Shown piece by piece: positions 22,434 through 32,695 of a stretch of 64,000 nucleotides of DNA. A program made the translations under genes and the position numbers. The DNA lies in assembly GCA_026210745.1 (NCBI GenBank), contig CP110631.1, positions 2,356,001 to 2,420,000 of the forward strand, read 5' to 3'. The notes beneath the pieces were generated by a model that searched no databases, had not been told where the DNA came from, and saw nothing but the letters and a program-made list of their open reading frames with translations. Source of the DNA: Exobasidium rhododendri (lineage: Eukaryota; Basidiomycota; Exobasidiomycetes; Exobasidiales; Exobasidiaceae). Each line of letters starts with the position of its first letter. Within the stretch, counting starts at the first letter, position 1.

Positions 22434-23544
22434 AGAAAGAGCTACCACAGCGACCATTGTAAAAGTATGTATATATAAAATCGGAGGCCTCGAACATTGT
22501 CTGAAATCTGAAAATGAACGACGAGTGGGAGCGGGCCCGTTCTTTCGAAGCAGAGCCATGCGCGGCTTCACTCCTGTTTGTCGAGAGTCTTCTGCTTCTG
22601 CTTCTGCTTCTGCTTCTCTTTGCATCTTAGCCGAAATGATTGGCGCCTGCAAGTGATTATGTCTGATCATTCCCTTTCCTTTCTTCTCCTTCGTCTCCTT
22701 CTTCTCTTTCTCCTCGTGCAGTATGAAACTTTTCCGACATTGAAAGTCCATTTCCCCTTCTTCTTGCTGCGACGATTTAGTAGACGACGGGCAAAACGGG
22801 AGGAGTCTCAAATCGTACCCTGCTTTCAGCCCAGAAGAGCACTCTTTACCTCCAGCCACCAGAATATAGAAGAGAGGCGATGTGCAAGCATGCTGCAGTG
22901 CTAATCTGATCGAGTCTGACGTGGCAAATTCCGACTGCGCTCTTCTCTGGAGCGCAACACTCACTCAAATGGTCGAGTGGCAGGAAGGGAGTATAGAAAA
23001 AAGCGCAAAACAAGATGGCGGCGTTCCTGCTTGCGATCAGTTTTTTTTTTCTTGAGAGTCTCGAGCGGTGTCTCAATGTTGAGGCAAGGGAGGCGGCATA
23101 TCACGGTCCGATATATACTCTCTGGTCACGCTCCGCCCTGCGCCAGGCAACCAACCCTTTTGCTTGGTCGTCGAAGGTGTTCATTTGATGACAAAGAAAG
23201 GATAAGGAAGGGGGCCGGTTTTTCTCCTCACCCCTCCTTCAAGTCACACAATCAACCCTCTTCAGTCACAGAAGCTCGTCCTTCTTACTTTCAGTAAAAA
23301 CGCCCAGTTCACATCACTCGATTGACCCGTTCTTCGGCCACCAGCGCAACATTGGTGCAAGTGGACGACGTCCTCGATCTGCCCTAATTACCTCACCAAT
23401 CACTACCGTTCAAGTCTCGCCCATTGCCACTTCCTCCTCTGCACCCAACCTGCCCTTCCCACCCCCGTGCACGCTCCTTTCCTGGTCGATACCGCATCAC
23501 ATCGACAACATTACCTTTCTACCTTGTTGCATTTGTCTTATCAA
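22434..23544. other. Intergenic region ARP8 to CAP gene, with a TTCTGC repeat
   Basis: 1.1 kb containing pyrimidine-rich stretches, a hexanucleotide repeat (22587-22617), a poly-T run near 23041 and CT-rich DNA before the CAP start. No frame looks like a protein. It presumably holds the CAP promoter. Confidence 0.5.
22587..22617. repeat. (TTCTGC)n microsatellite
   Basis: About five copies of a TTCTGC unit in a non-coding 3' region. Confidence 0.8.
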
Positions 23545-25153
23545 ATGCAACTCTTTGCCTGGGCCACAGTGGCTCTTACAGCCACGGGCGCTCTAGGAAG
23601 CGAGTGAGTACACTAAAGAACAGTATGTGGCGACTGCAAACCATAACTGATCCTGCAAATTTACAGCTCATTCCAGCATGAAAATCGCAATTACAAAAGA
23701 GGCAGCATAGGTCTAAGCAACGACGGCTGCCAGAGTAGCCTTGATCAAACGACCAAAAATAGGCTCCTCAGCTTTCAGTAAGATTTTCCTCGAAAGGCAA
23801 AGTGTCGTATGTGCGCTGACTGCATGTGTGTTCTTCCAGTAATGATGCTCGACAGCTCGCCAAAGCCGAGCCGCTTGTTTGGGACGATGCCTTACACTGT
23901 TCCTCTCAAGAATGGGCGAATAGATGCGTTTTCGAGCATTCCAGATCACCGGTGAGGGAAGAATAAAGCGGGCGAACACCATTTGCACACCTTCATTGCT
24001 AATCCCTGCCCGTTTGATTCAGACTTCTGGCGAGAATATCGGATGCGGGTATGGCAATGGATATGAACCCCTCACCGCTCTGAAAGACTGGTGGAATGAA
24101 TATGTGAGTAAGTCTTTGTCGCCAGGGTAGCAATTTCTTTCGCTGAGTCTCCAACGCTACAATGTTCTTAATAGAAAGACTACAGTGAGCTCGAGCTCTG
24201 CCGGCAAGAAACGAACGCTGGCTATAGCTGAACCATGATACTTCCCTTCAGACCTCGGCGATGCTTTCTCAGAGCAAGCAGGGCACTACACTCAGATGGG
24301 TGAGCATGTCAAGGAGATATAGACGCTCTACGAACGTCGACGTACTAAAGCCCTTCTCCTCTTCTAGTCTGGAAAAACACCACAGCGATCGGGTGCGGAA
24401 TAACAGCATGCACAGCCAGCCAGATGGGTATGAACGAGGGTGGGACTACGCCTTCTCAATTTGTGGTCTGCCAATACAAGGCGCCTGGTAATGTGCAAGG
24501 CCAGTTCCGGTGGGTCGACGCCGCGCATATTGCAAGTTGACGATTGGGCGCAATAGACTCACACACAATTTCCTCTTCTTACTAGTCAATCCGTTGCATT
24601 GCCTCAGAGTGTCCAAGCGGCAGCAAGCTTGGGAAACACCGCCCTGAAGTATGTCGGAAGTAACGTGGCGAGCAAAGAAGACGAATCCAATTACGACGAC
24701 AGTGATAAGGATGCAAAATCGTACGGCACGACGATCAAAGCAGATGCTCGCAAGAGTCATTGGTCGCCGCATCGTCCGCAACATCATGCCGATCAGAGTG
24801 CAAGCGGCACCGGTAGCTCTAACAAGAGCAAAGGAAGCGTCAATTACGGTGTTTCGGACGTCAACTACGGCATCTCGGTGCCAAGCAAAGGCAGCAACAA
24901 CGGCAACACAAACGCGAGCCCAAGCGGAAAGACCGACGATTGCAAAGAAGGTTCCAAATCGGGCACAAGTCAAGATGGCAGCCACTGGACATACAGCTGG
25001 AAGTCTTGGTCGACATCCAGCGCCACCAAACGATCCATCGATGCCGAGCCAAAGTCCCTGAACGTGTTTGCTAGCCCACCAGTCAAGCGTGAGCCGTTGT
25101 CCTTCCTTTCCAGAAGTAGACTACACAAGAAGCGTCGCACTCTTCGATCTTGA
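23545..25153 (+). CDS. Secreted CAP/SCP (PR-1, Pry-like) protein with basic Ser/Gly-rich tail
   Basis: Eight exons (23545-23603, 23667-23777, 23840-23951, 24023-24103, 24175-24184, 24252-24299, 24368-24509, 24586-25153) total 1131 nt, 376 aa. Signal peptide 'MQLFAWATVALTATGALG'. The CAP core is complete: 'HNDARQLAKAEPLVWDDALH', 'EWANRCVFEHS', 'GENIGCGYG', 'LKDWWNEYKDYN', 'GHYTQMVWKNTTAIGCGITAC' (in part) and 'VVCQYKAPGNVQGQF'. These include the CAP His/Glu cavity residues and disulfide Cys. Yeast Pry proteins of this family bind sterols outside the cell; a similar role is inference. The tail is rich in Ser, Gly, Asn and Asp, with several KR sites (Kex2-like) and a very basic end. Exon 5 is only 10 nt. 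Confidence 0.88.
24175..24184 (+). other. 10-nt microexon in the CAP gene
   Basis: AAAGACTACA between a TTAATAG acceptor and a GTGAGC donor. It encodes K-D-Y-N(split) and joins 'WWNEY' to 'LGDAFSEQAGHYTQ', the same spacing as I recall for yeast Pry1. Without it the frame is lost. Confidence 0.85.
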
Positions 25154-25967
25154 ATGGGGGGAAAGTGTGGTAGCATTCGCATTTCCCTCTCTGGTGCTGA
25201 CGTACGGCTGCCCTTCCCCTCCCACTGGTGATATTAGTCTGTCACAGCCGCGTTGCATCAGAGCTTCTCCTCTTCCCATCTCTCCTGTCCTTCGACACTC
25301 TCTTTTCCGTTCGATCCCTTTACTTCCTCGACAGAAGAAACCGCTTCCTCTCCCTCCCTTGTTACCATTCCGACTCCTTGTCATACTACATTCATCACAT
25401 TTCCACCTTGCTCACTGGATGAGCATTCAAGATACAAATCCTGTATATACAACACCGCTCGGCTTGTTGCTTTAAGGGGAATAGAGCAGCTCCTTCTCGA
25501 CGGAATTGCCTCCCACTGCGCAGTGTCTGTGCCTTGCAAGCCAAGAGTTGAGCCGTCCGTTCCCTCTTTCTTCCCCATAAAAGAAAGCCAACGAAAGTCT
25601 CAACTTTCACGCGACAGCCAATCTCCACTAAGCTCTGTCTCACTATTCTAATTCTAGTAGTGTGAGGTGACGGAGAAGCCTAACGCGGACCAGGCGTCCC
25701 TCCCTGGCCGTGCGTGTCCTTGATCGCCCTTTCGAATCTGCTAACGTGGAGGCCAAGGCGGTGGGGTAAGAAATCGACAGGAAGGTCTGCTCTCTGCCTG
25801 TCGATCGCTACTCTTTCACATTCCTTCTACCTGGACTTGCAAAGGAGAGAGCCTAGCTTGCACTCTGGGAGGAGGCCTGCCATAACATCGAAGGGGCAAG
25901 ACGACCTCTGCCATCCCCTTCTGCCACAGAGAATTCTCCCCGCGCAAGATTGGTTTTATCGACGATC
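25154..25967. other. Upstream region of the lipase gene
   Basis: 814 bp, CT-rich. Open frames here have no recognisable protein character and no fitting splice partners. Confidence 0.5.
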
Positions 25968-28900
25968 ATGTCGCGTTTACCAACTTCACCAGTCGATCGC
26001 GAGAGTAGCATCGACACGGCACTGCCGCCCACCTACAGTCCTTCTGGAGATCCGCCGAGTCATGAAGAATCTCTCCAAGATGCTGCCATGGCCATCCCTG
26101 ACTCAGATGCGCTGTCCGTCTCTTCAAGTCTACAGACGACTGCGCCCGAACATATGACAGATGAGCAGATCGCATTGCAGGGTTCAGAAAATGATACCAG
26201 TCATCGACTCGATTGGGGTCACATGCTGGGTCTGAGTGGTCAATCTTTGAATGCTGCTACTACTGCGACGTCATTTGGCTTTGCGGCTGCTCGTACGAGT
26301 ACGTCGTTTGGCATCAACCTCGCAAAGAGGATCACTCAAGGGCTTATTGCTCTCCCGGCGATGGCGATTGATGGAGCTGTCACAGGAAGCGCGCCAGGAA
26401 GTGGGAGCAACACTCCCACTATTTCGCAGGCCGCACATGCAGCTGTTGGTGGTATTTTTGACATCATTAGTACACTGGCGTTAGGTGGTATTGACGTGGG
26501 AAGTGCTATAACTGGCGCCAGCTTAGGTGCAGCTGCGAGTGGTGTGGAAGGGGTACGAAGGGCACTAGGAAGTGAAGTGCTAAAGAGCTTAGGGGCATTT
26601 AGCAGATTGGTGAAAAGAGAGTGGAACTCAGCATCTGATACACTCCCTCCCGGGGGAATCCCTGGCTACTCTGTCCTGGGTATCACGCAAGCGCTCACTG
26701 CTTGGGTGTGCATTCAGATGGTAACCAGAGAGTACTATGAAGTCAGAATGCTTCGTCATCTGGAACCGATTGATTTGCAAGAGCTCCATCGGTCCATCCA
26801 AGTCGAGAGAGAAGACGAAAAAAGAAGAGAAACTCAAGCTAGTCAAGGAGATCAAGAAGCAAAGATAGAGGGGAAGAGGAAAGATGCACATCGGCAGGAC
26901 ACACCTGGAGCGACGAGTACCAAGGTCAACCGAAAGCAGAAAAAGCAAGTCCGCATCTTGGAAGAGCAGACGCTACCAGACGGAGAAGGTGATCTGATTG
27001 GGGCAGAGATAGGGCATCGCGAAGAACCCGTCGCACCGAGCTTCGATACTCCAGCCGAGAGCTCTACGTCGAACGTCACTTCCTCTCATGAGACTGCCGC
27101 TTCCTCCACGACTCCAACAACAACATTACCGCAACCCTTGACGAATCAGCAGGCCATTCTGGGTCTCAAGAGATACTCCAAGTTGGTGTTGGGTGTCTAT
27201 GGGGGAGTGGCTTTAGCATGGCTGGGTAGTCTACCTCCTGATCTTATGCAAGCAGCAGGGTCGGTGGTAGATGGTGGAGCACCCACGGTCACCCAGACAA
27301 GGCAAGAAGAAGTCCTACTTGGAAGTACGGGAATCCGAGGACCAACGAATGATGACGAGGCTGATTTCTTAAAGGCAGCTGCCTCTTTAGATCTAGATGA
27401 CGGAGAACTCATTGAAGATGAGATGGAAGATGATGGAATTCTTGTCGAAGTCAATGGGACGCCTTCGCCATCTGGAATGCCCGGAGGTTTCAATTATATA
27501 GCAAAAAAAGGTGTGAAGCAGCCCAGCACTGCTTCGACCAATTTAGTCACCCCACCAGTTGGACAAGTGCTATTCTCTGCTGACCCTGACGTCATGCCTG
27601 CCCCACAGGATAGCCGAGTGACGAGTGCAAACACCGTTGCGCCACCTGTGACCACGACCACTAATGCTGTTGGGGCTACACCAACGCGACAAGGATCTTC
27701 ATACAGCTATATTGATCTCTTGACCGGTCAAGCTGATGCTGACATCTTCCATCGATTAGGAGGGCTAGAGGACGGAGCCGCACTGGAAGGCAACTATGAC
27801 GAGACGTCATCACAAGCAGGTTCAGGCACAGCAGCGCAGAGACTAGAACGGGCCACCAGGAGGGTGGCTCGACCTAGCCGACCTCGTTACTATGTTGTGA
27901 CGGACCATGCCAACAAGAAGATTATCCTAGTCCTACGTGGAAGCTTGACTCTGGGTGACATTGCCATCGACCTGACCTGCGAATCAGCTAACTTTGAATT
28001 CGAAGGTGATAGCAAGACAGACGTTCAGGTTGACTCTGAGCAAGCCGCATACCCTGCCGACGATGAAGAAGGACCAGAACCTGCTCAAGATTTCTCGCCA
28101 GAAGCCATCAGGGAAAGGGAGGCCAAGGCGATGGCGGAAGTGCAAGAAAAGCAAACGGAACCACAGGCAAGACCTCATGTGAGGGGAGAGTACATAGTCC
28201 ACGAAGGGATGTATGAGACGGCCAAAGAGATTGGCGAAGTGGGAAGGCCGGTCCATCGTGCTGTCCGTAAAGCGCTGTTAAAGAATCCAAATTACAATCT
28301 CGACATAACCGGGCATTCTTTGGGTGCTGGCGTCGCTGCCTTGCTTGCCATCATGTGGGCCACCCCGGAAACGTGTCTCACCACCAAGCACAGTGGACTT
28401 CCATCTGGACGTCGAACTCATGCGTTCTGTTTTGCTGTGCCATGTGTGATGGGAAATCAATTGGCAAAGAGGGCAGAGCGATTGGTGACGAGCTACTGTC
28501 ACAGCTACGACTTGATTTGCCGACTCAGTCTCGGTGCGATCCTGGATATCCGGAATGCATGTGCTTGGCTGGCGTATGAAAATGCTCTTCAAAACATCCC
28601 AGCGACAAGAGGGGAAGAGGGTGGACCCGGTGCGTCTAGTTCCACTTCCACTTCTGGACTGACCCACCCCATCCGAATGACCAACGTCATGCAACGTGCC
28701 TTTCAACATCAATCTGGTCAAATGAATAATAATTTGCGAGCAAAGAACGAACTGGAGGCAGACTTCTTAGCATTGCGCAAATCACTGGAAGCCAACATGC
28801 GACAAGTAGAATTGTACCCGCCAGGCGTGGTTTTGTACAGTCTGGCCAAAGAAGATCTGACGCCTACTCTACTTCGAGATTCCGACTCGAACAGGACCTC

Positions 28901-29033
28901 AAAAGATCACTACCTCTATCGATTGAACGATGAAGCCAGTCGAGATGAAGTGTTTGGTCAGATCATTTTCAGTAGAGGGATGTTGTCGAAACATATGCCT
29001 CACATCTACCACGATGCTCTAGATGCCATGTAG
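25968..29033 (+). CDS. Large class 3 (DAG-type) lipase
   Basis: Intronless, 1021 aa, alpha/beta-hydrolase of the lipase 3 family, closest in layout to sn-1 diacylglycerol lipases. Hydrophobic, Gly/Ala-rich segments lie in the first third (about residues 75-230), and one more near 405-420 suggests membrane association. The catalytic region is far downstream. 'YYVVTDHANKKIILVLRGSL' near 640 is followed by the elbow 'GHSLGAGVAALL' with Ser at about 784, 'HSYDLICRLS' with Asp at about 848, and 'KDHYLYRL' with His at about 979. Long acidic and Ser/Thr-rich linkers separate these parts. It probably releases fatty acid from diacylglycerol or a related lipid at a membrane. The start is the first ATG, ahead of an acidic, Pro-rich N-terminus. 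Confidence 0.85.
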   Translation: MSRLPTSPVDRESSIDTALPPTYSPSGDPPSHEESLQDAAMAIPDSDALSVSSSLQTTAPEHMTDEQIALQGSENDTSHRLDWGHMLGLSGQSLNAATTATSFGFAAARTSTSFGINLAKRITQGLIALPAMAIDGAVTGSAPGSGSNTPTISQAAHAAVGGIFDIISTLALGGIDVGSAITGASLGAAASGVEGVRRALGSEVLKSLGAFSRLVKREWNSASDTLPPGGIPGYSVLGITQALTAWVCIQMVTREYYEVRMLRHLEPIDLQELHRSIQVEREDEKRRETQASQGDQEAKIEGKRKDAHRQDTPGATSTKVNRKQKKQVRILEEQTLPDGEGDLIGAEIGHREEPVAPSFDTPAESSTSNVTSSHETAASSTTPTTTLPQPLTNQQAILGLKRYSKLVLGVYGGVALAWLGSLPPDLMQAAGSVVDGGAPTVTQTRQEEVLLGSTGIRGPTNDDEADFLKAAASLDLDDGELIEDEMEDDGILVEVNGTPSPSGMPGGFNYIAKKGVKQPSTASTNLVTPPVGQVLFSADPDVMPAPQDSRVTSANTVAPPVTTTTNAVGATPTRQGSSYSYIDLLTGQADADIFHRLGGLEDGAALEGNYDETSSQAGSGTAAQRLERATRRVARPSRPRYYVVTDHANKKIILVLRGSLTLGDIAIDLTCESANFEFEGDSKTDVQVDSEQAAYPADDEEGPEPAQDFSPEAIREREAKAMAEVQEKQTEPQARPHVRGEYIVHEGMYETAKEIGEVGRPVHRAVRKALLKNPNYNLDITGHSLGAGVAALLAIMWATPETCLTTKHSGLPSGRRTHAFCFAVPCVMGNQLAKRAERLVTSYCHSYDLICRLSLGAILDIRNACAWLAYENALQNIPATRGEEGGPGASSSTSTSGLTHPIRMTNVMQRAFQHQSGQMNNNLRAKNELEADFLALRKSLEANMRQVELYPPGVVLYSLAKEDLTPTLLRDSDSNRTSKDHYLYRLNDEASRDEVFGQIIFSRGMLSKHMPHIYHDALDAM

Positions 29034-29335
29034 TGTACTTGCGTCTATGTGATCATTTCTCCCTCTTCCCCCTCCCCTCCCCTTCCCCTTCCCTTTCCCT
29101 GTTTTCTCCTCCTCCTCCACTGCTAGTCATCGCCCCCACATGTATGATACAGTCATCAGCGACATCGCAATGCATTACAAGTACAAATTCGTGGTCAGGC
29201 TCGGACGTGTTTAAAAGGGGGGGGGGGGTTCGTCCTTTGATGAGAAGATTGAAAGAGCCTTCCTCCACTCATCGAGATTGACGTCTGACGCGCTTCTATA
29301 TAGCCTTCACCTTCTTCTTGCTTTGTACCAACACC
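29034..29335. other. Intergenic region with a G12 tract
   Basis: 302 bp between the lipase stop and the ARL3 start. C/T-rich, with a run of 12 G at 29217-29228. No gene seen. Confidence 0.5.
29217..29228. repeat. Homopolymer G12
   Basis: Twelve consecutive G residues in the ARL3 5' flank. Prone to length error or polymorphism. Confidence 0.8.
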
Positions 29336-30381
29336 ATGTATCATCTAGTGACGGGGCTGTATTGTGAGTTGTAGTAAGCTGCCGGAACGTGTATAGCATA
29401 GATTTAGGCGTCCGAACATTGAAACAATCACCTTCCACAGCCTCCTATACACAAAAACCGAGATACAACGTCCTTTTGCTGGGCATCAGCGGAAGTGGGA
29501 AGACGGCTTGGCTGGACAAAGTACGATCCAAGGTGACCAAGACGGGATCAAGGAGTCTTGCTCGCTTTCAGCCAACAGTGGGTCAAAACGGTGAGTCCTG
29601 ACTGATGCAATAATATGATAGTGTCGTATCTAGGTACCGATCTTCTTGACTATTGTTGGGCAGTACTGGATATAAAGCTCTCGAGAGCTACGCTACACTT
29701 CTGGGACCTAGGTGGTGAAGCCTCTCTGCGAAGACTCTGGAACCGATACTTCGAAGAAGCAGACGTGTTCGTGTGGGCAATCAACGCATACGACTGGATT
29801 TCTCTGATTACAATAGGAGAAGGTGAGGAAGATGCACAAGAAGATGACGACGATGACGATACGGAGTCCAAAGGAGTAAAAATGGCAAGAGCGGAGGAGA
29901 GCTGGAAAGCACTTTGTGAGTGGGTGCGGAGGAAGGGGTCACCTGTGAAGATGTGCGACTGATGTTGATCCTTTGCATAATTTTTAAAGCCGCACTTCGA
30001 TCGCATTCTCATCTCACTTCGATACCACTTCTCATACTCTGCACACACATGGATCAACTCGACGTCAAGCAAGCAGCACATTTTGAAGAACAGATCAAAA
30101 CGATCTTGCAAGAGAGGTTGACTGAGTTGAGAAGGGTAGAAGATCTTGAGTTGAACGATGAGATGAACCGGTTCGACCAATCCAAGCAGGCAGATGACTA
30201 TGGAAGGCATATTTGGAGTGAATGGCAGGTCATTACATGCAGCGCGAAAGACGGGTGAGTCATGGAAGTGGTGGACAGTAAAATCGGACTCAGCTCTGAC
30301 TTGCTTTCGCCGCTCAGATCTGGATCGGACAATTTCATCAATTGGCTTCACTCACATGCAAAGACGTCACAAGATCGATGA
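29336..30381 (+). CDS. ARL3: ARF-related GTPase ARFRP1/Arl3, with altered G motifs
   Basis: Golgi-type ARF-like GTPase (yeast Arl3, animal ARFRP1), 265 aa. Five exons (29336-29363, 29402-29590, 29664-29915, 29990-30254, 30318-30381) total 798 nt. The start 'MYHLVTGLY' matches ARFRP1. G1 is 'GISGSGKT' (37-44), the switch 1 region 'FQPTVGQN' follows, and G3 is 'WDLGG' (86-90). Residue 91 is Glu where ARF proteins have the catalytic Gln. G4 reads 'THMD' (175-178) instead of NKxD, while G5 'CSAKDG' is kept. An acidic insertion (about residues 124-150, with six Asp in a row) lies before the next helix and is not in ARFRP1 as I recall it. The protein is also longer than the usual 200 aa. Nucleotide binding and hydrolysis may be unusual. 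Confidence 0.82.
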
Positions 30382-31009
30382 ACGCCAAACTGGGGAAGAG
30401 AAGAGCTGTCCAGATAGCCCATGGTACATGGATCAGGATAGCGGTGAATCGGCGGATGCCACTGGACAATGACGTCAAGACTGCCACCGGTCACATAGAC
30501 ATACACCTGCGAATTCAACTAAGGAGCGCATGGGTTTGCTTGCATTTCTTGCTCTATCTGGCGCCTTTCAGTCTTGTGACTAACGACGATCATCCGACAG
30601 AAAAAGCATCATCGCTTCAGTCGTGGACTCCAGTCGCATGTGCTGTATGTACTCTAATAACACCTGAGAAGATTTTCAGTTTAGAGTATGCTTGTATAGT
30701 ACTTAGCATCCAATGAATAGAGGAGAGCCCTTCAGCCCTTCTTGTCGCTGAATACAATTGAATGCCAATTTGATAATCGTTGCTTGGCGCGCTGGTGCTG
30801 CTTCCATGCCAGATGACGCATCGCACAGGCCACCATCATCTGCCTCACAGCCTTGGCATGATTGATTTTAGAATTCCCTCCTCACCGCCTCCATCTTTCC
30901 TCGCCTCACACCGTCACAGCCACAGAGAGCGATATAAAGAGGTGAAAGACAGATCGTCAGGGCAATAATTACATCTCCAATTCACTCCATCGGTCGACAA
31001 CACACAAAC
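30382..31009. other. Intergenic region ARL3 to annexin
   Basis: 628 bp. It contains the annexin promoter with TATAAA at 30933. Open frames downstream of the ARL3 stop show no recognisable protein. Confidence 0.5.
30933..30938 (+). promoter_or_regulatory. Possible TATA box of the annexin gene
   Basis: TATAAA 72 nt upstream of the annexin ATG. Confidence 0.5.
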
Positions 31010-32440
31010 ATGTCATACCCTTATCAACAAGCGCCGCAAGGGTATGGAGCTCCCCCACAGCAGTATTCACAACATGGGGGTGGTCCTCCAAATCAAGGAT
31101 ATGGTGCTCCACCCCAGCAAGGATACGGTGCTCCACCCCAGCAAGGGTATGGCGTACCCCCTCAGCAAGGGTATGGCGCACCGCCTCAGCAACAGGGATA
31201 TGGTGCACCCCCTCCTCATCAAGGGGGTGGCTACGGTGCTCCTACACAGAGCTACGGGGCTCCCCAGCAAGGATATGGTGGTCCTTCTCCTCCAGCTCAA
31301 AATTACGGAGCGCCGCCACCTGTGCAACAGCAGCAGTACGGTAGTCAAGCTCTAGGAGCAGCCGGATTTTACCTTGGTGTACCGGTACCACCTCCGGCAG
31401 GTCAACCGCCAGGACCACCACCTCCAGGTTTCGATGTACACGGCCCAGTTGAACAGATTCGAAAGGCAACAAAGGGCTTCGGCACAGACGAAAAGCTACT
31501 GATTGCTGCGCTAGCACCCTTGGATGCATTCCAAGTGGATGCTGTCAGTAGACAGTTCAGAGCGAGTACCGGCAAGGATCTTTTGCATGTCCTGGAGAAG
31601 GAGACTAGCGGATGGTTCGAAGCCGTGTTGAGAGCAAAGGCGTTGGGTCCTGTCGGATATGATGTCTGGCTCATACATCGAGCTTGCAAGGGAGCCGGAA
31701 CACATGAAGATCTCCTCAACGAGCTGATCCTCTGCCGCAGTAATGCTGAATTGTGGATGTTGAAGCAAGCGTATCGAGCGACGTATAACAAGGACATGGT
31801 CAAGGTAGTAGAAGACGAATTGAGCATGAAGACGAAGCGGATGTTTGTCATGGCACTGGAAGGCGCTAGAATGGACGACAACGCACCCATCAATAATCAA
31901 CTCGTGGAGCAAGATGCGAAGGAGCTCAAAGCAGCAGCTCGTGGCGCAGGAACGGACGAGATCAAGGTGAGTAGCATCGAGGTCCCCGACGTCCTTACCT
32001 TCTCTACTGACGCAAAGCTTCTGTCAACAAAACCCTCTTTGCAGATTTGTGGAATCCTTGTCTCTCGCTCTACACCCCACCTCCAAGCCGTTGCACAGGC
32101 TTACCAACATCACTACCGTACATCCTTGGCTTCCATGATCAAGTCTGAATTCAGTGGCCACATGGAGACTGCGCTGCTGTATATCGCCAATACCGCTTTG
32201 CCTGGTCCACCTGGTGTATCGCGAGACGCTCAGCTGATCGAAGACTCGATGTCCGGAATGGGCACCAAGGATGAACGTCTCATCTTCCGAGTCGTGCGAG
32301 CGCACTGGAATCGAATGCGCTTCGAGGAAATCAAAAGAGCGTATGCTGCCACGCAAAGCAAGAAAGGACTCCGGAATCGTGTTGATGGGGAAACGTCGGG
32401 TGATTACAAGCGTATGCTGCTTGCCATTGTTGGTCAATGA
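31010..32440 (+). CDS. Annexin with Gly-Tyr-Pro-Gln repeat head (A7/A11-like)
   Basis: Calcium-dependent phospholipid-binding protein, 450 aa after removal of one 78 nt intron (31967-32044). The head (about residues 1-145) is built of GYGAPPQQ-type repeats, about ten copies, as in annexins A7/A11. Four annexin repeats follow. Their calcium loops read 'KGFGTDEKLL', 'KGAGTHEDLL', 'RGAGTDEIK' and 'SGMGTKDERL', so the GxGT signature is kept in all four. The intron is a multiple of three and stop-free, so read-through would insert 26 residues in repeat 3 just after 'GTDEIK'. GTGAGT at the donor and CTTTGCAG at the acceptor, together with the repeat-3 alignment ('..DEIK' then 'ICGILVSRS'), support splicing. 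Confidence 0.92.
   Translation: MSYPYQQAPQGYGAPPQQYSQHGGGPPNQGYGAPPQQGYGAPPQQGYGVPPQQGYGAPPQQQGYGAPPPHQGGGYGAPTQSYGAPQQGYGGPSPPAQNYGAPPPVQQQQYGSQALGAAGFYLGVPVPPPAGQPPGPPPPGFDVHGPVEQIRKATKGFGTDEKLLIAALAPLDAFQVDAVSRQFRASTGKDLLHVLEKETSGWFEAVLRAKALGPVGYDVWLIHRACKGAGTHEDLLNELILCRSNAELWMLKQAYRATYNKDMVKVVEDELSMKTKRMFVMALEGARMDDNAPINNQLVEQDAKELKAAARGAGTDEIKVSSIEVPDVLTFSTDAKLLSTKPSLQICGILVSRSTPHLQAVAQAYQHHYRTSLASMIKSEFSGHMETALLYIANTALPGPPGVSRDAQLIEDSMSGMGTKDERLIFRVVRAHWNRMRFEEIKRAYAATQSKKGLRNRVDGETSGDYKRMLLAIVGQ
31040..31350 (+). repeat. Tandem coding repeat GYGAPPQQ in annexin head
   Basis: Imperfect 24-27 nt units encoding G-Y-G-(A/V)-P-P-(Q)n. Units near 31115-31165 are almost identical at DNA level, pointing to recent duplication. 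Confidence 0.8.
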
Positions 32441-32695
32441 AGGTGTAGCCAACAACATCAATATCCGTAAGACCCACTTTGTATCTATACCATACCTCTT
32501 CTTTTCTGAAGCAATCAGCAGCTGTGACACTTTCTGCGGTGATAGTAAAGTGCGGCACTTTCGGGACTCGCACACTGCACACACATCTTCGCAGCGGAGT
32601 GACAAGCAAGCAGGGTGCATCACATCATTTCTTTAGGAGATAGCCAACCTTCGCCAGTGACAAATAAAGTACAGTAGTAATCACGGCGAACAGTA

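Noticed and set aside
22398-22964. Minus-strand open frame of 188 codons downstream of ARP8
   Set aside because: First codon is GTG within a splice-like context, composition is low-complexity (Glu-Ala and Lys-Glu runs from the TTCTGC and CTT repeats), no homology recognised.
29650-30351. Minus-strand open frame of 233 codons
   Set aside because: Antisense to ARL3 exons 3-5 and introns, with no domain.
32024-32623. Minus-strand open frame of 199 codons
   Set aside because: Antisense to annexin repeats 3-4 and its 3' flank, with no domain.
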